Source: Flintibacter faecis
GTDB taxonomy: Bacteria; Bacillota; Clostridia; Oscillospirales; Oscillospiraceae
Assembly (NCBI RefSeq): GCF_014287875.1
Contig: NZ_JACOPN010000004.1
Location: 186,001 to 250,000 of the forward strand
DNA: 64,000 bases
Direction of reading: 5' to 3'
Part shown: piece after piece, positions 52,701 to 63,790 of the stretch
Layout of the letters: every line of letters starts with the position of its first letter
Numbering within the stretch: the first letter of the stretch is position 1
Notes under the pieces: model-generated
Told to the model about the DNA's origin: nothing
Seen by the model: only the letters and a program-made list of their open reading frames with translations
Databases searched by the model: none
Position numbers and translations under genes: made by a program

Positions 52701-52920
52701 CCAGGCCATGACCTTCCTCTATGGGGCCATGGGCTCCCCCGCCGTCACCGGCGGCTCCGGCTTCCTGGACGTGGACAGCGGTGCGTACTACGCCGGCCCC
52801 GTGGCCTGGGCGGTGGAGAACCACATCACCTCCGGCACCGGAAACGGCCTGTTCGGCACAGAGGACATCTGTACCCGCGCCCAGATCGTCACGTTCTTGT
52901 TTGGGCTGTATGGGAAGTGA
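49786..52920 (+). CDS. Secreted SLH protein with N-terminal ubiquitin-like domain
   Basis: 1044 residues. A signal peptide (1-26, ending NASA) is followed at once by a ubiquitin-like domain at 27-103: it opens [10 protein letters not shown], has KEGIPPDQQ and ends [12 protein letters not shown]. By hand, about 53 of 76 positions equal human ubiquitin, with one inserted residue. Lys6, 11, 27, 33, 48 and 63 are kept; Ile44 and Val70 become Thr and the Gly-Gly end is Pro-Gly. A beta-helix-like region follows (to about 690) with some 16 GG-T-F-x-G-x-V-T-N repeats. Then come an InlB-type repeat ([13 protein letters not shown]), a Gly-rich linker, a second repeat domain, and three SLH domains (from about 872, 934 and 993) for anchoring to cell-wall polymers. 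The gene overlaps the TetR stop and ends in a terminator. Confidence 0.93.
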   Translation: MKKKRLFRTLTATVLCLSMLCMNASAMQIFVKTLTGKHITLEVEPGDYISTVKTQIQKKEGIPPDQQQLTYQGKLLENDNETLADHNVQKDSTLHLTLRLSPGTAENSTDVSDEAALKAAVQIDNNYIRLAGNIDLTVPLEVKKNVTLDLNGCVLNAGGRCPVIQLCDEAKLIVVDSNPTKPHYFTVDKNGLWKWNDTDAATENKVLGGIITGGNSKASIYFSSGGGLVLDKNTSAELRSGSIVGCTSDKGGGVIVTKGASFVLGDGSSPARIIGCTVSNDSTLMGGGVYVTANTQGDASFTMNPGAEIRSCTVVSDSYSSWNCGGGVFIQDGIFTMNGGTITDCHIAERDATTRRGGGVYLTNSATMHANGGQITGCTADQGGAAYNDGGTIQADTNAKGTTFSGAVCNNYGTISGGVFTGDVTNQKTATISGGTFTGAVTNEASFGYDSRGDTYLCQGKITGGTFEEAVTNNGAVIESGTFTGTVINKKALDQNGNTLEGDDKKPALGLISGGTFEGPVTNDPSCTISGGSFTGDVTNREVATISGGTFNDTVTSEGYIENGTFNGDVILNNGGVAGGIFNGNGTVNNKASYVADGTFNGDVINDFMLAGGTYKGKVTNNGTIGINGTFYGPVINSKNINGGTFLGDVTNNTNGQINGGTFLDTVSNNGQINGGTFSGAITGTGTIVEDAVVKLTVSFHPNGGSGSMDPVTVDYGATYLFPENGFTAPEGKRFAHWAIDSLDGDTTAVPGGGLPILRGTTAYAVWEDIPGSTGGGGGGGRTSYSVSTGKTGKTGNGTLSLSDTSARRGDTVIITVKPDKGYTLETLTVTDSRGSALTLTDKGGGKFAFTMPSGSVTVNATFMEDNSILNFFVDVPASAYYYDAVKWAAEQGITGGTDENHFSPDASCTRAQIVTFLWRAAGSPVVNYILPSEDVAESSYYAEAVRWAASQGIVSGVSPTRFGPDLPCTRAQAMTFLYGAMGSPAVTGGSGFLDVDSGAYYAGPVAWAVENHITSGTGNGLFGTEDICTRAQIVTFLFGLYGK

Positions 52921-52982
52921 CCTCTGTCATTGCGAGGAGGGGCAGCGCCCCCGACGCGGCAATCCGTTTTCCATAAATCATA

Positions 52983-53030
52983 AAACCCCGCCCGGCGTTC
53001 CTGGTTCGGAACACCGGGCGGGGTCGTATT
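52983..53030 (+). terminator. Terminator of the SLH gene
   Basis: AAACCCCGCCCGGCGTTC pairs with GAACACCGGGCGGGGT, followed by a T-rich stretch. Confidence 0.8.
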
Positions 53031-53737
53031 TTCGGAAAAAGCCTTCCCCTGGGGGAAGGTGGCACGGCGTTAGCCGTGACGGATGAGGGGAAGGCCGAAG
53101 GATTGGGAGCTGTTGCGTGGGAATCCTCCAGTCATCGCCTTGCGGCGATGCCAGCTAGCCCTATCCCTTTTGTCCCTTCGGGACATTTCCCCTTGATAAG
53201 GGGAATCGGCCTTTAACAAGGGGGCCTATTTGAGCAGCACATCAGCCCCCCTTGTGAAAGGGGGGAGGGCCGCAAAGCGGCGGGGGGATTCCGGGCGGAT
53301 GTCCCCATCCGCCCATTCGATGGCCTCCGCACCCAACGATACCCACCCTCATCCGGCCCTTCGGGCCACCTTCCCCCTGGAAGGGGGAAGGCTTTATCCG
53401 TTCTGACGCAAGCTTTCCCAGCCCTTGCGTGGGAATCCTCCAGTCATCGCCTGCGGCGATGCCAGCTAGCCCTATCCCTTTTGTCCCTTCGGGACATTTC
53501 CCCTTGATAAGGGGAATCGGCCTTTCACAAGGGGGCCTATTTGAGCAGCACATCAGCCCCCCTTGTGAAAGGGGGGACACCGCCGAAGGCGGAGGGGGGA
53601 TTCCGTCCCCCCGTCCAAAGCCTTCCCCACCCAGGGGGGAAGGCTATGTTCGTTCTGACGTAACGGCTCAAAGCCCTTCGGCGTTCCCCTCATCCGGCCC
53701 TTCGGGCCACCTTCCCCCAGGGGAAGGCTAACCATCC
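53031..53737. repeat. Intergenic repeat block between SLH gene and ligA
   Basis: About 700 bases without a gene. It contains several copies of the GAAGGTGGCACGGCG-type unit, and two near-identical direct copies of a 152-153-bp unit at 53113-53265 and 53425-53576. Both begin TTGCGTGGGAATCCTCCAG and differ only at a few positions. The units are rich in short inverted repeats such as TCCCTTCGGGA, CCCCTTGATAAGGGG and CCCCCTTGTGAAAGGGGG. Confidence 0.85.
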
Positions 53738-56357
<2,620 letters not shown>

Positions 56358-56396
56358 GGGTTCTCCTTCGTTGGGAAAAATCAGGGGCCCGCCCCG

Positions 56397-57071
56397 TCAG
56401 GCATCGTCGGGCAGGCCCCCTGTCTGGAACCAGGTCTGGGGGACCTGGCCCACGATCACCGTCTCGGCCACGCACAGGCGGCTGTCCACGGTGAGCTCCT
56501 CCCCGCCCCCGGGCAGCAGCACCGTGACGGGCACGGACAGCTCCAGCCAAAGGCGGTGCCGGGTCTGGTTGATCCCGGCGGAGGTAAATTCGCTTTCAAA
56601 CTCTGCCGAAGCCGTGCCCAGGGCCAGGGCCCGCAGGTGCAGCTCCGGCCCCCGGGCCCAAGTCGGCTCTAGGGGCAGCAGGCTCCCCACGGGGACCGTC
56701 AGCTCTAACTGGCTGTCCTCCAGCCGCTCCAGCAGATGGGCGGACAGCTCCGCCCGCAGCAGATTCAGCCGGGCCATGTCGGCGGACAGGGCGGTGATCT
56801 CCCCCGCCTCGTTCCGGGTGATGGTCACAAAGTCGCTGTAGTCCACCCCCCGCTCCTGCAGGTCCCGGGCCGCCCACTGCTCCACAGCGGCGGTCACCTG
56901 GCTGCGGACCTGATAGCGGGCGGCGGCGGCCAGCACGGGCCGCAGGGCCCGCTCCGTCACCCGGACGGCGCACAGCATCACGCCGGCGGCCACCAGCCAG
57001 GTCAGCACCCACGAGGGCAGGCCCCGGCGCAGCCGGCGCTCCAGCTTTAAGCGCCACGGCCCAGCGGACAT
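56397..57071 (-). CDS. yunB: Sporulation protein YunB
   Basis: 224 residues with one N-terminal membrane helix (about 20-40). SDFVTITRNEAGEITALSADMARLNLLRAELS and GINQTRHRLWLELSVPVTVLLP are the signatures of YunB, a mother-cell protein needed for normal spore formation in Bacillus. GAGGGGGTGAGGG precedes the ATG. With cwlD and the cotJ genes it supports a spore-forming host. It leads the leftward group yunB-vanZ-ligA. Confidence 0.88.
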   Translation of the reverse strand: MSAGPWRLKLERRLRRGLPSWVLTWLVAAGVMLCAVRVTERALRPVLAAAARYQVRSQVTAAVEQWAARDLQERGVDYSDFVTITRNEAGEITALSADMARLNLLRAELSAHLLERLEDSQLELTVPVGSLLPLEPTWARGPELHLRALALGTASAEFESEFTSAGINQTRHRLWLELSVPVTVLLPGGGEELTVDSRLCVAETVIVGQVPQTWFQTGGLPDDA

Positions 57072-57132
57072 TCCCTCACCCCCTCATAGGGAGAGGATAT
57101 GCCGCCCTTGGCTTGGCCTATTCAGCCGGACG

Positions 57133-58395
57133 TTAAGCCCGGCCCAGCAGCTCCTGCACCGCCAGCAGCACCCCCAGCCGACCGGACTCGAAGGTCAGGC
57201 CGCCCTGGAGATAGACGGTGTAGGGCGGGCGCATGGGGGCGTCGGCGGACAGCTCGATGGATGCGCCCTGGATAAAGGCCCCGGCAGCCATGATGACCGG
57301 GCAGTCGTAGCCCGGCATGTCCCAGGGCTCCGGGGTGACATAGGAGTCCACGGGGGCCCCGAACTGGATGCCCCGGCAGAACTTTTTCAGGGCCTCCGGC
57401 TCCCGCATGTGGATCATCTGGATGATGTCGTGGCGCACCGCGTCGGAGCGGGGCTCGGTGTCATAGCCCAGCAGCTCCATGACCTTGGCGGCGAACACGG
57501 CGGTCTTTACCGCCTGGGCCACGGTGTGGGGGGCCAGAAACAGGCCCTGATACAGGCTGCGGTTCTGACCCAGGGTGCAGCCGCACTCCCCGCCGATGCC
57601 GGGGACGGTAAGGCGCATGGCCGCCCCCTCGATCAGGTCCCGCCGCCCGGCCAGATAGCCGCCGGTGGGGGCCAGACCGCCGCCGGGGTTCTTGATGAGG
57701 GAGCCCACCACCAGGTCGGCCCCCACATGGGTGGGCTCCTTCTCCTCCACAAACTCGCCATAGCAGTTGTCCACGATGATGGCGGCGTTGGGGTTGGCCT
57801 TTTTGATGACCTGACACATCTCACCGATCTCGTCCACGGACAGGGAGGCCCGGGTGGCATACCCCTTGGAGCGCTGGATCAAAACCGCCTTCACCTTGGG
57901 GTCGGCCACGGCCTTGGCCATGCCGTCCAGGTCCGGCTTGTTGTCAAGCAGTTCCACTTGACGGTACTCCACGCCGTAGTCTTTCAGGGAGCCGTGGCCC
58001 TTGTCCACCACGCCGATGGCCCCCAGCATGGTGTCGTAGGGGGCGCCCACGGCGGACACCAGCACGTCCCCCGCCTTCAGCGCCCCGAACAGGGCGGCGG
58101 TGATGGCGTGGGTGCCGTTGACGAACTGCAGCCGCACCAGAGCGGCCTCCGTCCCGAACAGCTGGGCGTAGATCTCGTCCAGCTTGTCCCGGCCCAGGTC
58201 GTCATAGCCATAGCCGGTGGTGCCGGAGAAATAGCTCTCCGCCACCCGGTGCTCCTGAAAGGCGGCCAGCACCCGGGCGGTATTCTCCTGGGCGATGGCG
58301 TCGATGCGGGCAAACTGCTCGGTCAGCTGGGCCTGCGCCCGGCTGCCCAGCGCTTTCACGTTCTCATCTAACTGCAAAGGCATTTCACTTGTCAT
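57133..58395 (-). CDS. PLP-dependent methionine gamma-lyase family protein (YnbB-like)
   Basis: 420 residues of the group annotated as methionine gamma-lyase-like or aluminium-resistance protein. The PLP lysine lies in VLIQRSKGYATRASLS; other conserved parts are SYFSGTTGYGYDDLGRDKLDEIYAQLFG (pattern), FVNGTHAITAALFG and GGGLAPTGGYLAGR. The actual substrate is uncertain; sulfur amino acids are likely. It is on the same strand as the peptidase genes upstream, with a gap of about 40 bases, so it may be the last gene of their operon. Confidence 0.9.
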   Translation of the reverse strand: MTSEMPLQLDENVKALGSRAQAQLTEQFARIDAIAQENTARVLAAFQEHRVAESYFSGTTGYGYDDLGRDKLDEIYAQLFGTEAALVRLQFVNGTHAITAALFGALKAGDVLVSAVGAPYDTMLGAIGVVDKGHGSLKDYGVEYRQVELLDNKPDLDGMAKAVADPKVKAVLIQRSKGYATRASLSVDEIGEMCQVIKKANPNAAIIVDNCYGEFVEEKEPTHVGADLVVGSLIKNPGGGLAPTGGYLAGRRDLIEGAAMRLTVPGIGGECGCTLGQNRSLYQGLFLAPHTVAQAVKTAVFAAKVMELLGYDTEPRSDAVRHDIIQMIHMREPEALKKFCRGIQFGAPVDSYVTPEPWDMPGYDCPVIMAAGAFIQGASIELSADAPMRPPYTVYLQGGLTFESGRLGVLLAVQELLGRA

Positions 58396-58434
58396 CCTAT
58401 CTGTTTCAATATGTTGCAGGTGTTTCTCTCCCGC

Positions 58435-59436
58435 TTACAGGCTCTCCAGCTTGCTCTGGACAAAGGCGCACAGCAGCTTGGCGCAGTCCCGGGCGTCCTG
58501 CAGGTCGGCCATCTCCACCGGGGTGTGGATATAGCGGCAGGGCACGGACACGCCGCCGGTGCGCACGCCGATGCGGGTGGTGTGCATCACCCCGGCATCG
58601 GTCCCCCCGGCACGCATGATATCCCGCTGGGTGGGCATATCCAGGGTCTTGGCCTGGCTCTCCAGCTTTTGGATCATGTCCGGGTGGCAGATGACGGAGG
58701 AGTCCATGATCTTGATGGCCGGGCCCTTGCCCAGCCGGACCGTCCCGCACTTCTCCGAGCCGGGGGTGTCGTCCACGTCGGTGACATCCACCACCACGGC
58801 ATAGTCCGGGTCCACCGCCCAGGCGGCGGGCTTGGCCCCCCGCAGGCCCACCTCCTCCTGCACGGTGAACACCACATACAGGTCGTTGGGGCACAGCTCC
58901 ATCTCCTCCAGCACCTTGAGCAAAATGGCGCAGGAGATGCGGTTATCCAAGTAAGGGGAAACCACTTTACCCTGATTGGTAAAGCAGGGAGAATCATAGA
59001 TCATCGTGTCGCCCACGGCCACGGCCTTCAGGGCGGTCTCCCGGTCCTTGGCTCCGATGTCCACATAGCACTCGTCCAGCTTCAGCTTGCCGAAGTCGGC
59101 CTTCTCCTCCGGGACGATCACCCCCCGCGCCCCGCCGGCAAAGCGCACGGGGGTATAGGCGGCCTCCTTGGGGCTGATGCCCCCCAGGCGGCCCACCCGC
59201 AAAAAGCCGTTCTCCTCCACATGGGTGACGATAAAGCCGATGGAGTCCATGTGGGCACACAGCATCACCCGGGGGCCGCTGCCCAGCTTGCGCACGATCA
59301 GGTTGCCCATGGTGTCGGTGGATATCTCGTCGGCCAGGGGGCGGGCCAGCTCGGCCAGCCTCTCCCGGATGCCCCCCTCGTCCCCGGAGGGACCGTGGGC
59401 GGCGTTCAGCGTCTGGATCAGTTCCAGCAGTTCCAT
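58435..59436 (-). CDS. M42-family metallopeptidase (third of three)
   Basis: 333 residues. Di-metal aminopeptidase of the M42 (glutamyl aminopeptidase/endoglucanase M) family: metal ligands in CAHMDSIGFIV, the bridging Asp in YLDNRISCAILL, catalytic Glu in VQEEVGLRGA, then VVDVTDVDDTP and a late ICHPDM. M42 enzymes form large dodecameric shells that trim peptides. GGAGCGGAGAGA precedes the ATG. It lies 14 bases after the second paralogue. Confidence 0.92.
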   Translation of the reverse strand: MELLELIQTLNAAHGPSGDEGGIRERLAELARPLADEISTDTMGNLIVRKLGSGPRVMLCAHMDSIGFIVTHVEENGFLRVGRLGGISPKEAAYTPVRFAGGARGVIVPEEKADFGKLKLDECYVDIGAKDRETALKAVAVGDTMIYDSPCFTNQGKVVSPYLDNRISCAILLKVLEEMELCPNDLYVVFTVQEEVGLRGAKPAAWAVDPDYAVVVDVTDVDDTPGSEKCGTVRLGKGPAIKIMDSSVICHPDMIQKLESQAKTLDMPTQRDIMRAGGTDAGVMHTTRIGVRTGGVSVPCRYIHTPVEMADLQDARDCAKLLCAFVQSKLESL

Positions 59437-59450
59437 TCTCTCTCCGCTCC

Positions 59451-60485
59451 TTATTCTTCCGCCCCGTCCCGGGCCATCTCCTCCAGAAACAGCCGGGTCA
59501 GGCGCAGCATATTTTCCATGTCCTCCACATTGGCCACGCTGGCCGGGGCGTGGAGATAGCGCACCGCCGCCGACATGGCGGCCACCCGCACCCCGGCGCG
59601 GCTGCGCTGGATGGTCCGGGCATCGTTGCCCCCGGCGATATACTCCTTGGTCTGCCAGGGGATGCTGTGCCCCTCCGCCAGCCGGGTCAGGGTGCGGAAC
59701 AGCCCCCGGTCATAGATGGTGGCCCCGTCCATATAGGAGATCACCGGGCCTTTTCCCGGGGCGCACACCTTCCGGTGGTCGTCCACCCCGGGCAGATCGG
59801 CGGCGGTGGTGGTCTCCAGCACCAGGGCGATGTCCGGCTTCACAGAGAAGGCCGCGGCAAAGGCCCCCCGGGTGCCCACCTCCTCCTGGGCGGTGAAGGC
59901 GAAGGTCACGTCCATGGGCAGTTCCTCCCGCAGCAGGGAGAGCATGACGGCGCAGCCAACTCTGTCGTCGATGGCCTTGGCCTTCAGCATCCCCTCCCCC
60001 AGCTCCTCGGGCTCACCCAAAAATGCGCCGTAGGTGCCGGGCCGGACCAGGGCCAGGGCCTCGTCCTTGTCGGCAGCTCCGATGTCCAGATACATGCTGT
60101 CCGTCTTGGGGACCTTTTTGCCCTCCTCCCGGCTGACCAGGTGGATGGCCTTCAGGCCGATGACCCCGGGGACCTTTTCCGGGCCCAACACCACCGGCTT
60201 GCCGATGGCCACCCGGCGGTCCACCCCGCCCACAAAGTCGAACTTGCAAAAGCCCTCGTCGGTGATGCGGGTGACGATCAGGCCCACCTCGTCCATGTGG
60301 GCTGCCAGCAGCAGCTTGGGCCCGTCGGACCGGAGGCCCTTTTTGAACACAATCAGGTTGCCCAGGGCGTCGGTGCGGATGGAGTCGGCATAGGGCCCGG
60401 CCTGTTCCCGCAGAAAGTCCCGGACAGCGTCCTCGTCCCCGGACACGCCGTTTTGGCGGCAGAGCTGTTTGAGCAGATCAATCAT
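59451..60485 (-). CDS. M42-family metallopeptidase (second of three)
   Basis: 344 residues. AAHMDEVGLIVTRI, KAIDDRVGCAVMLSLL, AQEEVGTRGAFAAAF and VLETTTAADLPG carry the metal ligands and catalytic Glu. It is close to YsdC/FrvX-type peptidases. GAGGAGGTG lies upstream of the ATG, and the gene overlaps the first paralogue by 8 bases. The three tandem paralogues probably form mixed or separate peptidase shells of differing specificity. Confidence 0.92.
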   Translation of the reverse strand: MIDLLKQLCRQNGVSGDEDAVRDFLREQAGPYADSIRTDALGNLIVFKKGLRSDGPKLLLAAHMDEVGLIVTRITDEGFCKFDFVGGVDRRVAIGKPVVLGPEKVPGVIGLKAIHLVSREEGKKVPKTDSMYLDIGAADKDEALALVRPGTYGAFLGEPEELGEGMLKAKAIDDRVGCAVMLSLLREELPMDVTFAFTAQEEVGTRGAFAAAFSVKPDIALVLETTTAADLPGVDDHRKVCAPGKGPVISYMDGATIYDRGLFRTLTRLAEGHSIPWQTKEYIAGGNDARTIQRSRAGVRVAAMSAAVRYLHAPASVANVEDMENMLRLTRLFLEEMARDGAEE

Positions 60486-61518
60486 TGCCGGGCACCTCCT
60501 CTCCCAACCCCCGGATGAAGTGGGCCAGCAGGGCGGCGGTATTGTCCATGTCCTCCCGGCTCACCGTCTCGATGGGGGTGTGCATATAGCGCAGGGGCAG
60601 GGACAGCACGGCGGTGGCCACGCCCTCCCGGCTCACCTGCAGGGGCCAGCCGTTGGTGCCCGAGTGGCCGGCCATCACCTCGATCTGGCAGTCCATCCCG
60701 GCCTCCTCCGCCTTGTGCTGCAGGCGGCGGGACATCCACCGGGTACAGTTGGGGCCCAGCCCGATCACCGGGCCGCCCCCCAGGGGGAAGGTCTTGCCCT
60801 TGTCCCCGTCGGGGCTGTCCCCGTGGGTCACGTCCACCGCCACGCACAGCTCCGGCACGATGCCATAGGCCGCCGTGATGGCCCCGGTGCTGTGGGTCTC
60901 CTCCTGGGTGGAGCCCAGAACGTACACGTCCACGTCCAGCGCCTCCCCCTTCAGCCGCTCCAGGGCATCCAGCAGGATGGCAAAGCAGGCCCGGTCGTCC
61001 AGCGCCTTGCCGCACAGCAGCTTGTCCCCCAGCCGGGTGCAGCCCGCCCGATAGACGGCGGGGGTGCCCACGGGGATCAGCCGCTCCGCCTCCTCCTGGC
61101 ACAGGCCCACGTCCAGATACAGGTCCTTGATGGGCTGGGGCTTGTTCATGTCCTCCGCCGTCTGCACGTGGGGGGGCATACAGGCCACAACCCCCAGCCT
61201 GGGGGGCTGGGTGAGGATGGTCAGCTCCCGGTCGGGCAGCATCCGGGGGTCCACGCCGCCCAGGGGGGCGAAGCGGAGATAGCCCTCCTCGTGGCCGGTG
61301 ATGAGAAAGCCGATCTCGTCCAGGTGGGCATCCAGCAGCAGCCGGGGAGCGTTCTCCCTGCCGCACCGGCGCAGACCCACCACGCTGCCCATGCGGTCCA
61401 CCCGCACCTCGTCCACCAGGGGACGCAGCAGCTCTGCCGCCGCCTGGGCCACCGGGCCTTCAAAGCCGCTGGGCCCCGGCAGGGCGCACAGGTGTTTCAA
61501 TACTTCTTCGTAGTCCAA
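60478..61518 (-). CDS. M42-family metallopeptidase (first of three, divergent)
   Basis: 346 residues starting with TTG 61518, 7 bases after CGGAGGG; an upstream extension to 61644 enters repeat DNA. The metal ligands are kept in DAHLDEIGFLITGHEEG, ALDDRACFAILLDAL and AVDVTHGDSPDG, but the usual V-G-x-R-G-A after the catalytic Glu reads TQEETHSTGAITAAY. It also has a cysteine-rich insert (AGCTRLGDKLLCGKA). This suggests altered specificity, though the catalytic Glu pair remains. First gene of the peptidase series. Confidence 0.9.
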   Translation of the reverse strand: MDYEEVLKHLCALPGPSGFEGPVAQAAAELLRPLVDEVRVDRMGSVVGLRRCGRENAPRLLLDAHLDEIGFLITGHEEGYLRFAPLGGVDPRMLPDRELTILTQPPRLGVVACMPPHVQTAEDMNKPQPIKDLYLDVGLCQEEAERLIPVGTPAVYRAGCTRLGDKLLCGKALDDRACFAILLDALERLKGEALDVDVYVLGSTQEETHSTGAITAAYGIVPELCVAVDVTHGDSPDGDKGKTFPLGGGPVIGLGPNCTRWMSRRLQHKAEEAGMDCQIEVMAGHSGTNGWPLQVSREGVATAVLSLPLRYMHTPIETVSREDMDNTAALLAHFIRGLGEEVPGND

Positions 61519-61924
61519 ACTCAGACCCTCCGATTTTTTGCTGTCATTGCAGGAAAGATCCTGATCGATATGGGGCGGATGGGGACATCCGCCCCTACGG
61601 GTGTTCCCTTGTAGGGGCCGCTGTCCCCAGCGGCCCGCTGTCAACGCACTGGCATCCGGGCGGCTGAAAGCCGCCCCTACAAGAGACCAGGGGAGCCGGT
61701 GTAGGGGCGGATATTATCTGCCCGGAAAGCGATCCTAAAAGCGGAATCCCTCAGTCAGCTTCGCTGACAGCCCCCTTTAACAAGGGGGCCAAGGGACGAG
61801 GGTTACGGATTGCTGCGTCGGCCCGCTGGGCCTCCTCGCAATGACAGGCTTTTTTGACAGTAGGGGCGGATATTATCCGCCCGGAATCCCCCCCGCTGGG
61901 CCTCCTCGCAATGACAAGATGTCT
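61519..61924. repeat. Intergenic mosaic repeats before murD
   Basis: No gene in about 400 bases. Contains GGGGCGGATGGGGACATCCGCCCC, two GTAGGGGCGGATATTATC units (near 61702 and 61860), CGGGCGGCTGAAAGCCGCCC and two copies of the CTGGGCCTCCTCGCAATGACA unit (near 61825 and 61895), all related to modules at the other repeat sites. Confidence 0.75.
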
Positions 61925-63310
61925 TTACAGCTCGTTCACCAGCGCCTTAAAGCGCTTGCCCCGCTCCATAAAGTTCTTGAACTGGTCAAAGGCGGCGCAG
62001 GCGGGGGACAGCACCACCACGTCCCCGGCCACAGCGGCCCCCTGGGCGGCGGCCACGGCGGCGGCCAGGTCGTGGGTCTCCAAGATCTCCAGGCCGCTCC
62101 CGGCAAACTCCGGGGCGGACTCCACCGCCTGGCGGATGGCGGGGGCAGTGGCCCCGCACAGCACCAGCACTTTCACCTTCTTGCAGATCTCCCGGCCCAG
62201 CTGGGTGAAGGGCACGCCCTTGTCATAGCCCCCGGCGATCAAGATCAGCTTCTGCTGGAAGGAGTCCAGACAGGCCATGGTCCGGGTGGGGCTGGTGCCG
62301 ATGGAGTCGTTATAGTACTTCACGCCGCCCAGCTCCCGCACCAGCTCGATGCGGTGCTCCACGCCGGTAAAGCGCTTGGCCACGGCCCGCACGCACTTGT
62401 CGGGGACCACCCCGTCCACGGCGGCGATGGCGGCCATATAGTTTTCGATGTTGTGTACGCCGGGGATGCGGATATCCGCCAGCGGCAGGACCTCCCGGCT
62501 GCCCATGGCGTTGGTCAGCCAGATGGCCTCGTCCCGGAGATACACCCCCTCCTCCAGCTTGCTCTTCCGGCTGAACAGGGTCACGCCGGCGGGGGCCTCT
62601 TTGGACAGCTCCCGGGTGATGTCGTTGTCAAAGTTGAACACCGCCCGGTCCCCCGCCTTCTGGTGGAGATAGATGTTCCGCTTGGCGTTGGTATACTCCT
62701 CCATGGTGTGGTGATAGTCCAGGTGGTTGGGGCTCAGGTTGGTGAACACGGACACGTTGGGGCTCAGAGTCATGGTCATCAGCTGGAAAGAGGACAGCTC
62801 CACCACCACCATGTCGTCCGCCGTCATGCCGCCCACGTCGGGCAGCAGGGGCTTGCCGATGTTGCCGCCCACATACACGTTGAACCCGGCCTCTTTCAAA
62901 AACTCGCTGATGAGGGTGGTGGTGGTGGTCTTGCCGTCGCTCCCCGTCACGCCGAAGATTTTGCAGGGGCACAGCCGGAAGAACAGCTCCATCTCCGAGG
63001 TGATCTCTCTCCCCTTCTCCGCCGCCTTGACCAGCTCCGGGTGGTTGGGGCTCAGGCCGGGGGTGCGGAAGATGACATCAAAGCGATAGAGCTTGTCCAG
63101 ATACTCCTCCCCCAGCTGGAACTTCGCACCCAGGCTCTCCAGCTCGGCGGCCAGTTCCTCCACCCGCTCCCGGGGAGACTTATCGCACACCGTGACCTTC
63201 AGCCCGGCGCGCAGCATCATGCGGATGAGGGGGGTGTTGCTCACGCCCATGCCGATGACGGCAACGGACTTGCCCCGCAGGGACTCCAGATATTCAGCAA
63301 TGGTGGACAT
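61925..63310 (-). CDS. murD: UDP-N-acetylmuramoylalanine-D-glutamate ligase
   Basis: 461 residues. An N-terminal Rossmann-like domain (SVAVIGMGVSNTPLIRM), the ATP site GVTGSDGKTTTTTLI, LSPNHLDYHHTMEEYTNAK and the C-terminal domain (NDSIGTSPTRTMACL, LILIAGGYDKG) define MurD, which adds D-glutamate to UDP-MurNAc-L-Ala in cell-wall synthesis. ATG 63310 is preferred: GGAAGGAGGA stands 6 bases upstream. The first 17 bases overlap the end of the small HTH gene. Confidence 0.96.
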   Translation of the reverse strand: MSTIAEYLESLRGKSVAVIGMGVSNTPLIRMMLRAGLKVTVCDKSPRERVEELAAELESLGAKFQLGEEYLDKLYRFDVIFRTPGLSPNHPELVKAAEKGREITSEMELFFRLCPCKIFGVTGSDGKTTTTTLISEFLKEAGFNVYVGGNIGKPLLPDVGGMTADDMVVVELSSFQLMTMTLSPNVSVFTNLSPNHLDYHHTMEEYTNAKRNIYLHQKAGDRAVFNFDNDITRELSKEAPAGVTLFSRKSKLEEGVYLRDEAIWLTNAMGSREVLPLADIRIPGVHNIENYMAAIAAVDGVVPDKCVRAVAKRFTGVEHRIELVRELGGVKYYNDSIGTSPTRTMACLDSFQQKLILIAGGYDKGVPFTQLGREICKKVKVLVLCGATAPAIRQAVESAPEFAGSGLEILETHDLAAAVAAAQGAAVAGDVVVLSPACAAFDQFKNFMERGKRFKALVNEL

Positions 63311-63632
63311 AAACGTCCTCCTTCCATGTTTTTCTTTGTAACTTAGTGATTTTACCACGATTCCCCGAAAAATTCAATCGAAAGTGCGGACACATTTCGA
63401 CCTCGGCCCCATTCGGGCAGAAAAGGCGCTCCAGCTCCTCCAGCATCCGGCGCAGTCTGCCCCGGCCGCACCCGGCCATTTTGGCCAGTCCCGCCACGGT
63501 ATAGCGCCAGCTGTCCGGCAGAGAGGTCATCCGCATAAACAGCCCCCTGGCCTCCAGACTCAGCCGCCCGTCCTGGGCCACCTCCCGATACACCATGACA
63601 AAAGGCTTGGTCCGCATACCGCTTCTCTTCAT
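63294..63632 (-). CDS. Small helix-turn-helix protein
   Basis: 112 residues. FVMVYREVAQDGRLSLEARGLFMRMTSLPDSWRYTVAGLAKMAGCGRGRLRRMLEELE matches, as a pattern, the winged-helix opening of replication-initiator-like proteins common on clostridial plasmids and phages; only the motif SLEARGLFMRMTSLPDSW is quoted as the best part. The remainder is short and basic. GGGGGAGCGGGAG precedes the ATG. It overlaps murD by 17 bases. A stray remnant of a mobile replication gene or a small domesticated regulator are both possible. Confidence 0.65.
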   Translation of the reverse strand: MKRSGMRTKPFVMVYREVAQDGRLSLEARGLFMRMTSLPDSWRYTVAGLAKMAGCGRGRLRRMLEELERLFCPNGAEVEMCPHFRLNFSGNRGKITKLQRKTWKEDVYVHHC

Positions 63633-63755
63633 CTCCCGCTCCCCCTATCTGCCGCAAAATACACCTATATAAAGGGCGGGCTTCCGGGCAAAGCGGTACG
63701 TTTTCGTGCGTCTTTCCCGTCACGAACTGCGGCGGAAGAAGTGCGGTCCCCCCTG

Positions 63756-63784
63756 TTGACAACCCCCGCATTTTCCTGTATCAT
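63756..63784 (+). promoter_or_regulatory. Promoter of rnpB
   Basis: TTGACA, 17 bases, TATCAT, with transcription expected to start near 63791, exactly where the RNase P RNA begins. Confidence 0.8.
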
Positions 63785-63790
63785 AGGCAG

